Shown: positions 22,105 through 35,094 of the stretch, piece by piece
Numbering within the stretch: position 1 is the stretch's first letter
Layout: each line of letters starts with the position of its first letter
Origin: Symsagittifera roscoffensis
Lineage: Eukaryota; Xenacoelomorpha; Acoela; Convolutidae
Assembly (NCBI RefSeq): GCF_963678635.1
Contig: NC_087065.1
Location: forward strand, 28,663,254 to 28,727,253
Length of the DNA stretch: 64,000 nt
Reading direction: 5' to 3'
Notes under the pieces: model-generated
Told to the model about the DNA's origin: nothing
The model's input: only the letters and a program-made list of their open reading frames with translations
Databases searched by the model: none
Position numbers and translations under genes: made by a program

Positions 22105-22603
22105 GTTCCGACTTTCGATACGAAAGTAACGGAATATTTGTGCTCGGGTGGGTTTTTCTTCAGACACATTTCGACTTTTTAACTAGCCATTTTTGGCAAA
22201 AATTGTTTATATCCTCATAAAGTATTGTTGTCCTGAGCTTAAATTTGAAAAGTATTTTTATCTGTGATTGTTTTTTGTAAAGTTATGGGGGTTTAAAGAT
22301 TGCCATTTTGGCCAATTTGGGACAATTAACGCGCGATATATTTCGCGCTATTAACGCGTAAGCGGAGATTTAATCCGTCTTAGAAATCGTTACAAATTGG
22401 TTGAAAGAAGCTTATGTGCCATGACTGATTTGTCAAATGGAGCGAAATCTATCCTTTTATACTTTAAATGGCGTGTGGGGGATGTTTTTCATGAAAACTT
22501 TTTCAAATTTTTTAAGTTTAATTTTTTTGGTTATTACTGCTTCATATTCCTTAAAAGGCAGTCGGAACATTCAGGGCCTCGCCCTGGTACGAGCAGTCTT
22601 GTT
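22105..22603 (+). mobile_element. Helentron/HINE-like element, copy 3
   Basis: It has the full family structure: GTTCCGACTTTCGATACGAA start, the GGGACAATTAACGCGCGATA block in the middle, subterminal AGTCGGAAC, hairpin CAGGGCCTCGCCCTG and GAGCAGTCTTGTT end. Copy 4 follows with no spacer, a head-to-tail arrangement often seen for Helentron-type elements. Confidence 0.62.
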
Positions 22604-23141
22604 CTTCCGACTTTCGATACGAAAATAACGGAATATTTGTGCTCGGGTGTGTTTTTTTTTCTTCAGACAAATTTCGATTTTTTAACTAGCCATTTTTGAC
22701 GGTTTTTTTAAAATCATTCAAAAGGTATAGTTGTTTTGAGCTTAAATTTGAAAAGATATCTCTCCTGTGATCATTTTTTGTAAAATTATGAGGGTTTAAA
22801 GATTGCCATTGTGGCCATTTTGACCAATTTGGGACAATTAAAGCGCAATATAATTCGCGCTATTAACGCGTAAGCGAGATTTAATCCGTCTTATAAATCG
22901 TTCCAAATTGGTTGAACGAAGCTTATTTGCTATAATTGATTTGTTACAAGGAACGAAATCTATCTTTTTGTACTTTATATGGCGTGTGGGGGATGATTTT
23001 TCATAAAAAAATTCAATTTTTAGAAAAAAATTTCATTTTATTTTCTTTCATTTAGTTTTTTTTTATTTATTACTGCAGCTCAATAAACCTTAAAAGGCAG
23101 TCGGAACATTCAGGGCTTCGCCCTGATGCGACATTCTTGTT
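22604..23141 (+). mobile_element. Helentron/HINE-like element, copy 4
   Basis: It begins CTTCCGACTTTCGATACG directly after the end of copy 3 and ends with hairpin CAGGGCTTCGCCCTG and a worn ATGCGACATTCTTGTTG. It differs from copy 3 at many positions, so the pair is not a fresh tandem duplication of one copy. Confidence 0.62.
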
Positions 23142-23612
23142 GAATTTTAAGAAGCATTTCAACATGGATGAAATTTGAAAAGCTTTCGAACATGAATGGA
23201 AAAATGGATAACAAACGACCAGTATCACGGACTGACTGCTAAGTTTGCCCAACGATCATAGAAAAAATCATCGAAGAAAAGGCTTGAAACAATCAGACAG
23301 GACGCAACAACTAGGCTGTCTTGATTGTACAGAAACATCAAAAAATCAACAATTGTGGCATAAACAAGGCATCACTTGTGTTCAACACGTGATAGCTGAA
23401 TTTCTGCCTACCATCAATGAAATCACCTTGTCGGTGTGAACTGAAATCAAAAATGTTTTAGGAGGTTTCATGTTGACCAAATGGTTGGTCACCTCAGCAC
23501 TAACTTAGAAGAACAAGTAAACAAGTACTCGCCTATAGGACAGCAGAGTTATCTGAGGGTTCATATGGTTATTTTGGATGACATCTATAGATCGAAAAGT
23601 ACCCGGATCGAG
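23142..23612. other. Intergenic, nothing recognised
   Basis: Short frames only (23245-23439, 23481-23672), without family features. It leads into the GAGCGGTTT array. Confidence 0.5.
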
Positions 23613-23833
23613 ATCCCGCTCAAAAACCGCTCAAGATATGAGCGGTTTGAGCGGTTTTTCAGCAAGATTTGAGCGGTTTGAGCAGTTTGGGCGGTTTGGG
23701 CGTTTTTTTTTTGGAAAAACCGCTCAAACCGCTCAAATCTTGCTTAAAAAACCGCTCAAAAACCGCTCATTTCTTGCGGTGATTTTTGAACGGTTTTTCA
23801 AGCAAGATTTGAGCGGTTTTTGAGCGGTCTTAT
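23613..23833. repeat. GAGCGGTTT array A with hairpin
   Basis: It consists almost entirely of GAGCGGTTT or its complement AACCGCTC, separated by short T/A runs and CAAGAT. The left half (from 23636) carries the motif forward. After a T-rich centre at 23702-23712 the order reverses (AAAACCGCTCAAACCGCTC), giving an imperfect hairpin with arms of roughly 60 bp. Confidence 0.8.
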
Positions 23834-24147
23834 AAAGAAAACCGATTAAAACCAACAAAAAGGCCTGGAAAGGTAATGTGACCCCGGGTTGACATCCATA
23901 AACCGAAAATGCTTATTTTAAATTTCCCCACACCGAAAAAGCTTATCATACAATTGCCTGCATCAAATGTATGGAAAAAAGCTAATCATACAATTTTCAT
24001 ACAATTTCAAAAAACCATTGAAAAAAGATTCAATCTAGTTTCTCCGGCTATTTGAACCAAATACAACAGTCTGGTGATGAAAAATAACTACGTGTACTTT
24101 TTTTTGAAAAAAAAAATGGTTATCATACAATAATTTCCATATATCCA
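23834..24147. other. Between GAGCGGTTT arrays
   Basis: AT-rich with no gene. 23832-23867 (TATAAAGAAAACCGATTAAAA and ACCAACAAAAAGG) closely resembles the gypsy 1 3' end at 20537-20565. GCTTATCATACAA recurs with variants near 23940, 23980 and 24117. Confidence 0.5.
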
Positions 24148-24503
24148 CAAGATTTGAGCAGTTTGAGCGGTTTTTTTAGACAATTACGCTCAAAATCTTG
24201 CTTCAATATGAGCGGTTTGAGCGGTTTTTGAACGGTTTATCTAAAAACAGCGCTCAAAAACAGCGTAAGATTTGAGCGGTTTGAGCGGTTTTATTAGACA
24301 ATTACGCTCAAAATCTTGCTTCAAAATGAGCGGTTTGAGCGGTTTTTGAACGGTTTATCTAAAAAAACCGTTCAAAAACCGCGCAAGATTTGAACGGTTT
24401 TTTTAGATAAACCGTTCAAAAACCGCTCAAACCGCTCATTTTGAAGCAAGATTTTGAGCGTAATTGTCTAAAAAAACCGCTCAAACCGCTCAAATCTTGC
24501 TTC
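24148..24503. repeat. GAGCGGTTT array B
   Basis: A roughly 110-base module occurs twice in direct order (24148-24266, 24267-24376) and then once inverted (24389-24498). Its order is CAAGATTTGAG(C/T)GGTTTGAG, a T run, AGACAATTACGCTC, CAAAATCTTGCTTC, then TGAGCGGTTTGAGCGG and TTTTTGAACGGTTTATC. Non-coding. Confidence 0.85.
24267..24498. repeat. Near-perfect palindrome, 110-bp arms
   Basis: 24267-24376 and 24389-24498 are reverse complements over 110 bases, with a single mismatch by eye (TTTTATT against TTTTTTT). The 12-base spacer is AACCGCGCAAGA. Such an arrangement can extrude as a cruciform or, if transcribed, fold into a long RNA hairpin. Confidence 0.9.
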
Positions 24504-25714
24504 AAATTAGGTGAAAAATCTCGACTCGGGTAGCAAGTTCTGCGCTTAGGTTCTGGCGGATTGGCTGGCAAACTGCGGATAGCTGATTTTACCAGAACTG
24601 ATTAGATATTTCTCTGTCTTGACGTAGCAGTGACGAGTCTTGACTTGAAAGCGTGGCATCCACTTGAAACATAGTCCACAGTTAAAAGAGGAAAATACGG
24701 ATCTACCAGTCATGAGTGGTCCGCAAAGTGTAGCAAATTCCTCCCCTTCAAGGAATCGAAAAACCCGAAATAAATTTAATGCGCATCCAAGATGAAAATC
24801 TTTGCAATCAATAGCTTTTGGAATTCCGTGTGCGGAGATTTTTTCAAATAAGCTCTTCAATAACTTGAACTCATGTACCGAGGAACATAGGGCTGATTTT
24901 TTTTGGTTTCCCCTTTTTTTAACTCTAAACAACTTAACACCATACAATTTCTTTCACTACTTTTTTGTTGCCTTAGCAACTTAACGCCGCTACATTTTAC
25001 CTACATTTTTTAACATTTCTATGACTTAAAACTGTTTTAATCCAAAATGAAAAGAAAACTTACTTCAGAGGGGATTTCGGTAAACATCAAAGAGTTAAGC
25101 AAGAGAAATTTTGTTCATTTAAAGCCAGACAATTTTGCGCTACTTAATTCGCGTAAGTTTTGAACAGAAATGACATTGCAAATAATTTCAATGAATCGTT
25201 TCAAAGCAAAATGAACTGGCCTTGCCAATATTTTCAATGAATCATTCCAAAATGAACCAAAAACAAGCGATAGTTCAATGAACTTCAAAATCCCGCAAAT
25301 AATTAGACGTCCTTTGACTAATATGACTTAATTTTCTAGACATTTTCAGACTTTTTAAAAAAAAAGTTTAACCAATGCCCAAAAATTAAAAATTATTAAT
25401 TTGTAGAATCATTCTCGAACTTAAATGTGTAACTTGATCGCTTTTCCAGCTTTTTTTGAACTGTTCGCACATAAACGCAAACTTAAAGGTTTGCCAGCCC
25501 GGAGTTCCAACCTAGCATCCCGAAAGTAATGGCGATTGTCCTGGGATTAAAAAGCTAAGGCACGAGTCAAGTTCTTGCGTAAAATTAGGTTTTCGGAAAT
25601 CTTCAAGAGAACGTCTTTTCAAAAAAAAGCTGACAAAAGTTTAAGTACGATTAAAGTTTGAATTTTAATAATGCGAAAAAATAAACAAAAAGGAGACAAA
25701 GTTTACAATGGTTT

Positions 25715-25818
25715 AACACAAACTAGACAACGCTCTGAAAAAGTACAAATCAGTTTTGTCTTCGTAAACACAAATTAGACAACGCTCTGAAAAAGTACAA
25801 ATCAGTTTTGTCTTCGTA
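25715..25818 (+). repeat. 52-bp tandem duplication
   Basis: Two copies of a unit beginning AACACAAA(C/T)TAGACAACGC and ending TTTTGTCTTCGTA, identical apart from one base. Recent and non-coding, just downstream (on the minus strand) of the transposase remnant. Confidence 0.9.
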
Positions 25819-25826
25819 AACGGACA

Positions 25827-27120
25827 TTATGTTGTGTACTCTTTCGTTAAATATTCGATGCTTTTTATTTTTTGTGAATTAATGGCCACTCGATGCTTCA
25901 AAAAATTAAGTTTTTGTACGGAAACGTCTTTTTGCAGGCTGCCTACTACTTTCCACATATTTAAGTGGGCTCCGCTTAAATAGGATTGAGTCCCAAAATG
26001 CCATTCCTCGACCGCATTTGTTGTTCGAGCAATCCTTGTCACGGCCGCATATCGCTGGTTTCAAAGGGAGGGTGGGAAAAACACTTCACGGTTTGGCACC
26101 CAGCTTTTTATATAAGTAGAGCCAAAGTACAGACACAATTCGTCAATTTTCGTTATCTTCTCGGGTTCTAAACAATTTTTGTCGCATACATTCTAAAATT
26201 TTCGAACGATCATATCATAGGAATCGCCGATCTTTTTTTTTCAAAGGCAAGGGGTGGCAGCATTTTTAAAGCCCGCATTAAATCATGATTCGTTTCGTAG
26301 GTCACTTTCAGACCCAATTCAATAATTTTTCTCATGTAACTCTGGGAGAGATGGAAAAAAAACAACCCGATAATTGTGCTTCGGGGAAAGTTTTTTGGAA
26401 GGACTGGAGAGCAGATTGCGCAATATCTAACAAATTTTTTCAGGTCGGCAGTTGGGTGCTAAATCAATTAACTCCTGCAAAATGCGATTGTAGGTTTTTT
26501 CGGTTTTGTCAGGAAGGCGTAAATGCAAGCTGGCGCAATGCCAGATACACTAACATGAATTGAATATAGCTGATAGAACTATTTTGGAGTAATTTCAAAA
26601 GTTCCATCGGCTAACCAGAAAGATGACTTCTCCAGAACTCTCAGCACTTCGGAGTCGCCGCACTATATGATTCGCTCGTGATCATTTTATCCACTGTCAT
26701 ACAGGAATAAATTTTCAGGGATCTCGAAGTTTCGCGCAACGGGGATGGACGGCATATTTACATCTGGCTGCTTACGAGTGCGCGCAGCCGTTCTGATCAG
26801 TTTGTCTTTACTTGGGAGGGCAAATTGAATGGCCAAATTGTTTGTATTTGGAAAAACCGCTCTGGAAACTGCGACAATCGGAGAATATCTCTCTCGCTGA
26901 GATCTTTTAAATGCTTTATGACATTTTGGGCCTCCAATTTTCCCGCTGAAATTTCATGGATATGCTCTCCACGCGTCTCGATTAATTCGTTATTTTCTGT
27001 AATGGCAGTTGCTCGACATTTATGTGTTTGATATTTTTAGCAAATCCAGTTTTCGGTAAACTTATTTTTTCGCTTGAATTAAAATTTGTGGACGGACGCT
27101 AACGAACTTGTGAATTGGCT
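25827..27120 (-). pseudogene. FLYWCH/MULE-type transposase remnant, left arm
   Basis: On the minus strand, from 27100 down: NWIC then a stop then KYQTHKCRATAITENNELIE with GEHIH, a FLYWCH-type zinc finger (Cys, Cys, His, His). Then LRVLEKSSFWLADGTFEIT, the first catalytic Asp of the Mutator-like transposase domain. Then LLDIAQSALQSFQKTFPEAQ and LSGCFF, where the family has D-F-E-x-A and G-C-x-F-H: Asp kept, Glu replaced by Ala. The C-terminal RTTNAVEEWHFGTQSYLSGA and LNMWKVVGSLQKD are open at 25827-26042. Several stops and frameshifts occur. The role would have been cut-and-paste transposition. No terminal inverted repeats were identified. Its mirror copy is at 62990-64000. Confidence 0.8.
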
Positions 27121-30100
27121 AATTTTTAGATGAAACTGTGAATTCGAAAGAAGATTCAATCCTGGTGTGTTTTTTGTGTTTGTGTTTGCTTATCACTTGA
27201 GCAAAGTATAAAGTGACTGTCAGAATTTAATTTTTGTCAGAAATTTTACGTCAAATTGTTATGAATAAGCACAAGCAGCTTTTTGTTAGTGATCATAATG
27301 GTTTAGCGAAAAGTCTCATTGAAAATAAAATACGAACTTGTCGATAAGAATCTTAAGTAATTTAGGAAGCCTCCTTTTAGCATGTATAACTAAGATAAAA
27401 CAAGTTTTTCATTATGGTGCGTGTGTTAATTGCAGGATTAACTTTGGTGTGATAAGAGTTAAAGTATGGAATTGATACAGCATTGTTTTAGTAGTGAAAT
27501 GACTAGGTTTTAAATTTACGGTGTTAAATTGTATGGGTTTAAATAGTAGGTCACCATTTTATTAAACATAGAACCTCCATTGCAACACAGTTCACGAACG
27601 CTGCGTGTGCACTCGGCTTTATAAATAATAAATTTACCTATGAAGAGGTTACCTATAATTTTATTTGTAGATCCCAGCGAACATAAGGGCAGCCAATATT
27701 TGCATCAGCGAAACTCGTATCCTCCCTCGTGGTCAATGGTTTGAGTATTTTTCAATCATTTGATTCCGGTTCATAGTCTGCATGTGTTTTCACTTCACAT
27801 GATACCTTATTTCTGAAAATTCTTAGAACTTTTGGACTGGGTGAATTGATAAAGAACTATTGTTTTTTTTGCTAGTTACAAAATTAAGATTAATCAAACG
27901 AACAATTCCATTGAAACAAATAATATGCTGCAAATGTAAGTCACGTTTTAATTCGTTTTCGATGTTATCTTTTCACAAAATATTACAGTTACAAAACCTT
28001 ACTTAATCTTGATGAAAGTTTAAAATATATTCATGATGGTTTTGCATAGGTTGCAATAGAGGGTTTTTTACAAAAACTAGATCGAAAACAGAACTTAAAC
28101 TTCATTTTTTTTACGTTAGGCTGCTGTTAGTAAAATTTGATATCAAAAATTACTGCGCGATTTCCAATAAGCACCGGTACAATCTGTCATTGTTGAAGTC
28201 GTTTGAACATGTCAATTCTTTCGTCTAGATACGCCAGGGAGCTTTAATCACACGTGGCCGGATTGTCGAGGTTTTTTAAACGAAATAACAGAGAAACATA
28301 GGGCCAGGTCAACACTTAGTAGAGAAACCGCTCGGGTTATTTTACACACGACCATTAGAACAACTAATAGAATAATCAACTCGACTCATCGTTCCTTTCA
28401 TTTGCACTGAAACATTGTTCCATTCCATTTAAAGGCAGGAGAAGATTAATAAAGGTCTCAAATTTACGAATCTAAAATATCGCATTTCTGAATTTGTATT
28501 GTGGCGGACGTGGTCACCGCGATTTTTTGGTTCAATCAGAGCTGGTTTGATTTTTTTGGGTCTTGGAGTACCAGTGACGAGTTTCTGTGAAAACTCAGGA
28601 ATGCACCTGACCTGGTAGCGTGGCGTCCATCTGAAACACAGTTAATAGAGCGCAAAACGGATCTCAAAACCATACGTGTGCGGCCGGGTGTCGCAATTTC
28701 TTACAGTTCAATTCCACTGATAGATACTTTTCAACCAATATTTTTTGAGTTTCAGATTACTGATTAGTCTCAATAAGAACTTGAGCACATGTACCAAAGA
28801 ACCCAACTTGTTAGTTAATTTTCTTGAACTGAAAACGTCCATCGCAATGCAGGTCGGGAACGCTGGGTGAGTACTCGGCCCTTTAAAGATAGTGTACTTA
28901 TGAACAACTTTCTTAATTAGAAATCCAGGAGAACGTAATGGCAGCCAATCAAAGTGTCAGAGACCCGTAGCTTCTTATCGGGTCAGTGTTCTTGAGTTTT
29001 TCATAGGCTGCCATAATAAATTCTTTATAAAATTAAAACTGATTGGAAAATTTTTCAAAGGCTGCCATAGCGAATTCTTCACTAAAATAGAATTTAGTTT
29101 AATAGTTTTACAAATTAGTTTACCGAATTGAAAAAAACGACTGAATGAAAAATAAGCTGAAGTGGAAACTTTTTTGCAGTATATTTTTTGGAAAATTGCT
29201 TTAGATTGCCAAACTCTAATTTTTCCTTTCAATTTTTTGAGTTTTGGGAACGGAAAAATTTAATTGTAGGAAGCTCCGTTTCAGTGTAAAAAGTAATATG
29301 AATTTAAAAAAATTAACAAATTTGCAAGCATTTCTCTCGGCCGCGATCGGTGAATTGGGCATTTCTTCTGCTTACTTACTAGCTTTGTCCACTTTAACCT
29401 CAGCAGTAGGAGCAAAAATTACCTTTAAAGAAACTTGGCTTGGTGCACGAGGATTGAAGATATAATGATTTGAAGTAGCTCCGGAAAAGGAAGCCTCTAA
29501 ATTGGACGGAGCCCATTTGTGATTAAGAAGCTTCTTTTACTACTTTCAAACTAGGTTTTCTACGTACGTAGAAGGGTTTAATGCTTACAAGGAATAGTTC
29601 TGATTGCACTGGTTGAAATGCACTGCTTTATAAAGCACTCCACTCACGTTTCTTCTGTTTTAGAGCCACGACACTTATACAGGAAAGATCAGAACTGACC
29701 AGACGGTTTGACGTTTGTCACATAAGCTGTTGATTGGCAGCACCTTTTGGATGTAACGGTAGCTGGCTTCCTAAATCTTAGTAGATAATGCCCAGGCTCG
29801 GTTTGTAACTCTGGAACGGCGGCTGCTGAAGCGGAAGACTAAAAAACTGTCAAAGTAGAAAATGATTCATTGATGGATGTTTTTCAAACGATAGCCTTTA
29901 AACTTCAAGATGCCGTCGGCCCTAGCACTGAGTTTTGTCACTGAGGAACCCAGGGCATGTAGTGTTCTAGAACACAGAACCTCTATCGCTTACAGGTTGA
30001 GAACGCTCTCTGTGTGCTCGGCGCTATTCATGATGAAGCTAATTTCGACTAAAAATTTTATTTGCAGAAGTAAACTTAGGTAAATGGGCTCAATGCTTAC

Positions 30101-33100
30101 TAGGATAAACCTGATTGTATATAGAAGAAAAACTTGATGAAAACATACCCTTATATCAGGTCACTTTTTTGTGTTTCTTTCAAGTCTCATTTTCGTTGGC
30201 TTCATTCCCAACTATCTTCTTTCCTTCTTTTTGTTCACGTTATATTATTCCCTGATTTATGAATTTTCAGTAGTTTCTGACTGGGTGAAATGACGAGCGT
30301 CCAAATAACATCATTGATGAAGAGAAAAAAACTGAGGTTAAAAAGGTTTGATAAGCAAAATTACTGAACAACATCCAATAACGACCGGTACAATCTGTCT
30401 TTCTTGAAGGCTTGAAGGTCGTTCCAACAGGTCACTCTCTGCTATCAAATACGCCAGGGAAATTTTACTCGGACATGCCTGATTTGTCAAAATTTTTGAA
30501 AATTATACAACAGAGTAACATAGGGCTAGGCGAACACTTGGTATAAAAACCGCACAATTAATTTTACACACGACCATTAGGACAACTTTTTTAAAAAATC
30601 AACTGGATTCAGTGCTCCTCCCATAAAAGTACAGGACGGGAAAAAAGAAGATATCTTACTTGAGAATCGAAAAATTGCATTCTTGCGGTTAAAATTTGGG
30701 GGAATGGGTCTTCGCGAACTGTTGATTTGAGAAGAGCGGGGTTGACTTTTATGGATTTTGAAGTACCAGTAACGATTTTTTATTGAGAATTTAGTCATGC
30801 GCCTGGCCTGGTAGCGTGGCATCCTCCTAAAACGAAGTAAAAGCACGCCCATACATATCTCACAGCCATGAGTAGGTGGCCGTATATTGCTATTCCCTCT
30901 AGTTCATTGAAAAAAAAATCGCGATTTATTTACTAGACATCAATGATGGTTTCTTTTCAACCAATAGCTTCTGAAGCTCATGAATGATGATGTTTCTGAA
31001 TGAGCTCCGTAAGAACTTGAGCACTTGTAATGATAACCCCAGGGGAGGTTGCTTTGAAAAAAAATCTCCATGGAGATAGAGTTTGGTAACGCTGCGAGTG
31101 TACTCGGTACTATAATGATAGCTTATCCAGGAACAAATGACCTGTTTTTGGATCCAATGAAACGTGAACGCAGCCAACTGATGTATCTGATAGTCCCGAA
31201 GTCTCAAATTAAATTATGTTTGTTGGTTTTTTTCAACCTCGGTTCGTTCCGTGCAGGTGCTTGTTTTCTCAATCTGGTTGGCTTGATTCCCGACTACTCA
31301 ATTTTTTTTATGTTTCTTCAATACATAGATTAATTTCTTTAAATGAGAGGTTTTTTGACTCGGTAATGTGTTGAAGGCTTAGTGAAATAATTTTAGTTAT
31401 CATGATAATTTATAGCCTGATGAGCCTACTAAAAAAGGAAGAAAAGTCCTGTTGATGAGGTTTGATAAAAAAATAATTAATGAACAACTTCCAACAAGGA
31501 CCGGAAAAGCCTGTCGTTTTTGAGGGTTGTTTCAACAATAATTCCTTGCGTCTACGTACGCCAGGGAAACTTTACTCACACACGGCTAGGTTGGCGAGGT
31601 TTTTGCTATAAAAAAAAACAACAACGCATCATAAAACTACCTCACTATCATTCATTTGTAAAAACGCACATATAATTTTTCTGCGTCTATTAGAATTCGA
31701 ATAGGACACTGAGTTGTTTTTTCTGTCCAGTTAGAGACAGGAAAAGAAATATGATCATCTGACTTTTTCGAATCAAAAATCCACGTTGTTGAGTTTGTGT
31801 TTTGCACAACGCGATTTGTGGATTAAGCCACAGCTAGTTTGAGTTTTTTAGCGTAACAGACACGAATTTTTGTGAAAACTTACGAATGCGTATAGCCCGG
31901 TAGCGTGCCATCCAACTGAAACAAAATTAATAGAGTCTATTATGGACATCACAACTGAGAGTAAGCGGCTCTGTGTAGCAAATCCCTCTAATTTAATTTT
32001 AAAAAATCACAATATTTGTTCATTGAACATCATTGATAGATATTTTTCAACCAATGGCTTTTGAAGTTTTGTGTACTGAGATAATGCTAATTGAGCTCTT
32101 TAAAAACAGGTGCACTTATATCGAGAAACCTAGGTCAGGGTGTTTTCTTACAACAAACTCCATTGCAATACATATTGGGAACGCTTCGAGTGGACTCGGT
32201 ACTATAATGATAGTTTATCTATGAAGAGATGACCTATTTTTAGAACCAATGAAATGTGAACGCAGCCAATTGATGTATCTGATAGTCCCGAAGCCTCAAA
32301 TTGTGTTAACCTTATTGATTTTTTTTCAACCTCGGTTTGTTCCGTGCAGGTGCTGGTTTTCTCAATCTGGTTGGCTTGATTCCCAAATATCTGATACTTT
32401 ATGTTCCTTCAATATATACACTGTTTTATTAAACTCTGAAGTGTTTTGATTGGGTAAATTGATGAAGGACTAGTGAAATAATTTTAGTTAACATGATAAT
32501 TTCTAGCCTGATGAGTATACTAAAAAAAGGAAAAAGTCATCTTGAAAAGGTTCGATAAAAAATTAATTAGTGAACAATTTCCAATAAGGACCGGAAAAAG
32601 CTGTCTCTTAAGTTGGTGGTTTCAACAGATAATTCCTTGCATCTACGTACTTCAGGGAAGCTTTACTCGCACACGGCTACGTTGACGAGGTTTTGGCTAA
32701 TAAAACAACAACCCAACATAAAACAGCGTCATTATTCATTGGTACAAACCCACTGATAATTTTCACGCGTGTATTAGAAATCGAATAGGACACTGAACTG
32801 GATGCAGTGTTTTTTTCTCTCATGTCCAGAATCGTTTTTTCCACTTAGAGACAGAAAAGGAAATATGATCCTCTTTTTTTTAACGAATCAAAAAATCGCC
32901 GTTGCTTAGCTTGTATTTTGCACAACGCGATTTGTGGATTAAACCACAGCTTGTTTGATTTTTGGTTTCTTAGCGTACCAGAGAAAATTTTCTGTGAAAA
33001 CTTACGAATGCACATAGCCTATTAGTGTGCCAACCAACTTAAACAAAATTAATAGAGTCCAATATGGACATCTCAACTGAGAGTAGGCGGCCCGGTGTAA

Positions 33101-35094
33101 CAAATACCCCTAATTTAATCAACAAGAACCACAAATGTTTTTTATCAAACATCACTGATAGATATTTTTTAACCAATGGCTTTTGAAGTTTTGTGTACTG
33201 AGAATTTTCCGATTGAGCTCTGTAAAAACATGTGCACATGTACCGAGAATCCCAGGTCAGGATGTTTTTTTTTGTATGAGAAACTCCAATGCAATACAGT
33301 TTCGAACGCTAAGTGTGTACTCGTTTTCATTGATAAAAAAGTTTTATGAAGAACTACCTTGTTTGCAGATCCACGGTTCAGTATAAAAGTTTAGTAGAAT
33401 GGTAGCCTCAAATCAGGTGATTTTTTTCTAGGTTCTTTCAGTTTCAATTTTTCCTGTGCATCTATTATTTTTCATTCTGATTTGCTAGAATACCGTCTAT
33501 CTCAATTTCTTTATTTTTGTTAATAACAAATTTTCAATTTTTATTTTAATAATTCAAAGTTTTTTGACTGGTCACAATGTTGAAGGACTAGTATTATCTG
33601 ACTTCAAGATTGACATTAAAAGAAAAAAAACTGCTGCTGAAAAGTTTTGATGAAAACTACTTACTGAACAGTTTTCAATAAGGAAGGGTACAATTTGTAG
33701 TTTTTGGAGGTCAATCCAACAGGTTCCTCCTTGTGCCCAGAAACAACAAGGAAGACTTACTTGCCCATGGCTGGATTGTCGAGGTGTAATGAACTAAACA
33801 ACAGAGCCGAACAGGGTCAAGTGAATGTTAGAGACAAAAAAGGAAACATGATAATCTGATTTTTACGGGTCAAAAAACTGCCGTTGTTGAGCTGGTATTT
33901 TCCACGCCGCAATTTTTTTATTCGAGCAGAGCTGGTTTGATTTTTTTATTCCTAGCGTACCAGAGACGAGTATCTGTGAAAACTTATGAATGCGCATAGC
34001 CTGGTAGCGTGCCAAGCAACTGAAGCAAAATTATTAGAGGCTAATATGGACGTCACAATTGAGAGAAGGTGGCCCTGTGTAGTAAATCTCTCTAATTTCG
34101 TCGAACAAAAATCATAATTTTTCTTTTATCAAACATCATTGATAGTTATCGTTTCAACTAATAGCTTTTGAAATTTTGTGTTGTTTCTAAATTAACGTGC
34201 ACGTGTACCAATTAACCCAGGTTAGGATGGTTTTTACCCAATAGAGGTTGGGAAACTTGCAATAGAGTTTGAGAATGCTAAGTGTGTACTCGTTTTCTTA
34301 AAAAACACCTCTATAAAGAAATAAATTAATCGCAGATTCAAGGTTGCAAAAGCGCAGCTCAGTATAAAAATTTGGTAGAATGGTAGCCTCATATCAGGTC
34401 AACTTTTTCGAAGATCCTCCAGCTTTGGATTTTTCTCTGCATGTACTAATCTCTTACTTCTGAATTGCTTGAATAGCCTAAATCTGATTCTCTTTACATT
34501 TGTCGACGTAATTGATAGACCGGTAGCCTCATATCAGGTCAGTATTTCTAAGATTAGTCTAATTCGCCCTCTACGCTCTACGTTGGAACATCGAAACCAA
34601 GGGAGAGGTGAGTTAAAGTTGTGTTATTTGTGTTATTTGTGTTGTTCTGTACCATGTGAGGTTTATTCCTCGTGACCTGCAAAACAATGAGCACAGTTGT
34701 ACTACCATCTTCAATCTTGATTTGGACTTTAAAAAAAAAAACTCATTTGGAAACTAGTCCGTGATTATGCGCCCATATATGTTAATTTTATCAACTGCCA
34801 CCAACGTGTTTGTCTGAGAGTTTGTCCAGAAAATGACTTTATATCTAAATTTTAAAGTTTCAGGGTACCGGAAAATGGGGTGCTTTTGAATCAAGTGGTA
34901 CAGTTTTCAGACAAAATTTCTAAGAATGGAGAATAACAAAGCAAGGACAGATGAGAAAACGTCGAGGGCAAAGTAGAAAGAGCGAGAGGCGCAGTACAGG
35001 AGGGTGTAGATGAGACTTTTTGGCCTTCGCTAATGAAATACTTATGTCTCAGGGGACAAACAGCAACAGTTAAACAGACCCATCAAAAGAGCTA

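Noticed and set aside
24546-24947. 133-residue minus-strand open frame
   Set aside because: It lies within a 1.1-kb repeat unit and the corresponding frames in other units are broken by stops; no domain recognised.
31417-31445. CTGATGAG followed by GAAA-like text, as a hammerhead ribozyme
   Set aside because: Stem II is not closed next to GAAA, and the equivalent position in the next unit (32508) lacks the pairing.
34615-34645. GTGTTATTT repeats as a regulatory element
   Set aside because: Only three units; simple slippage is enough to explain them.
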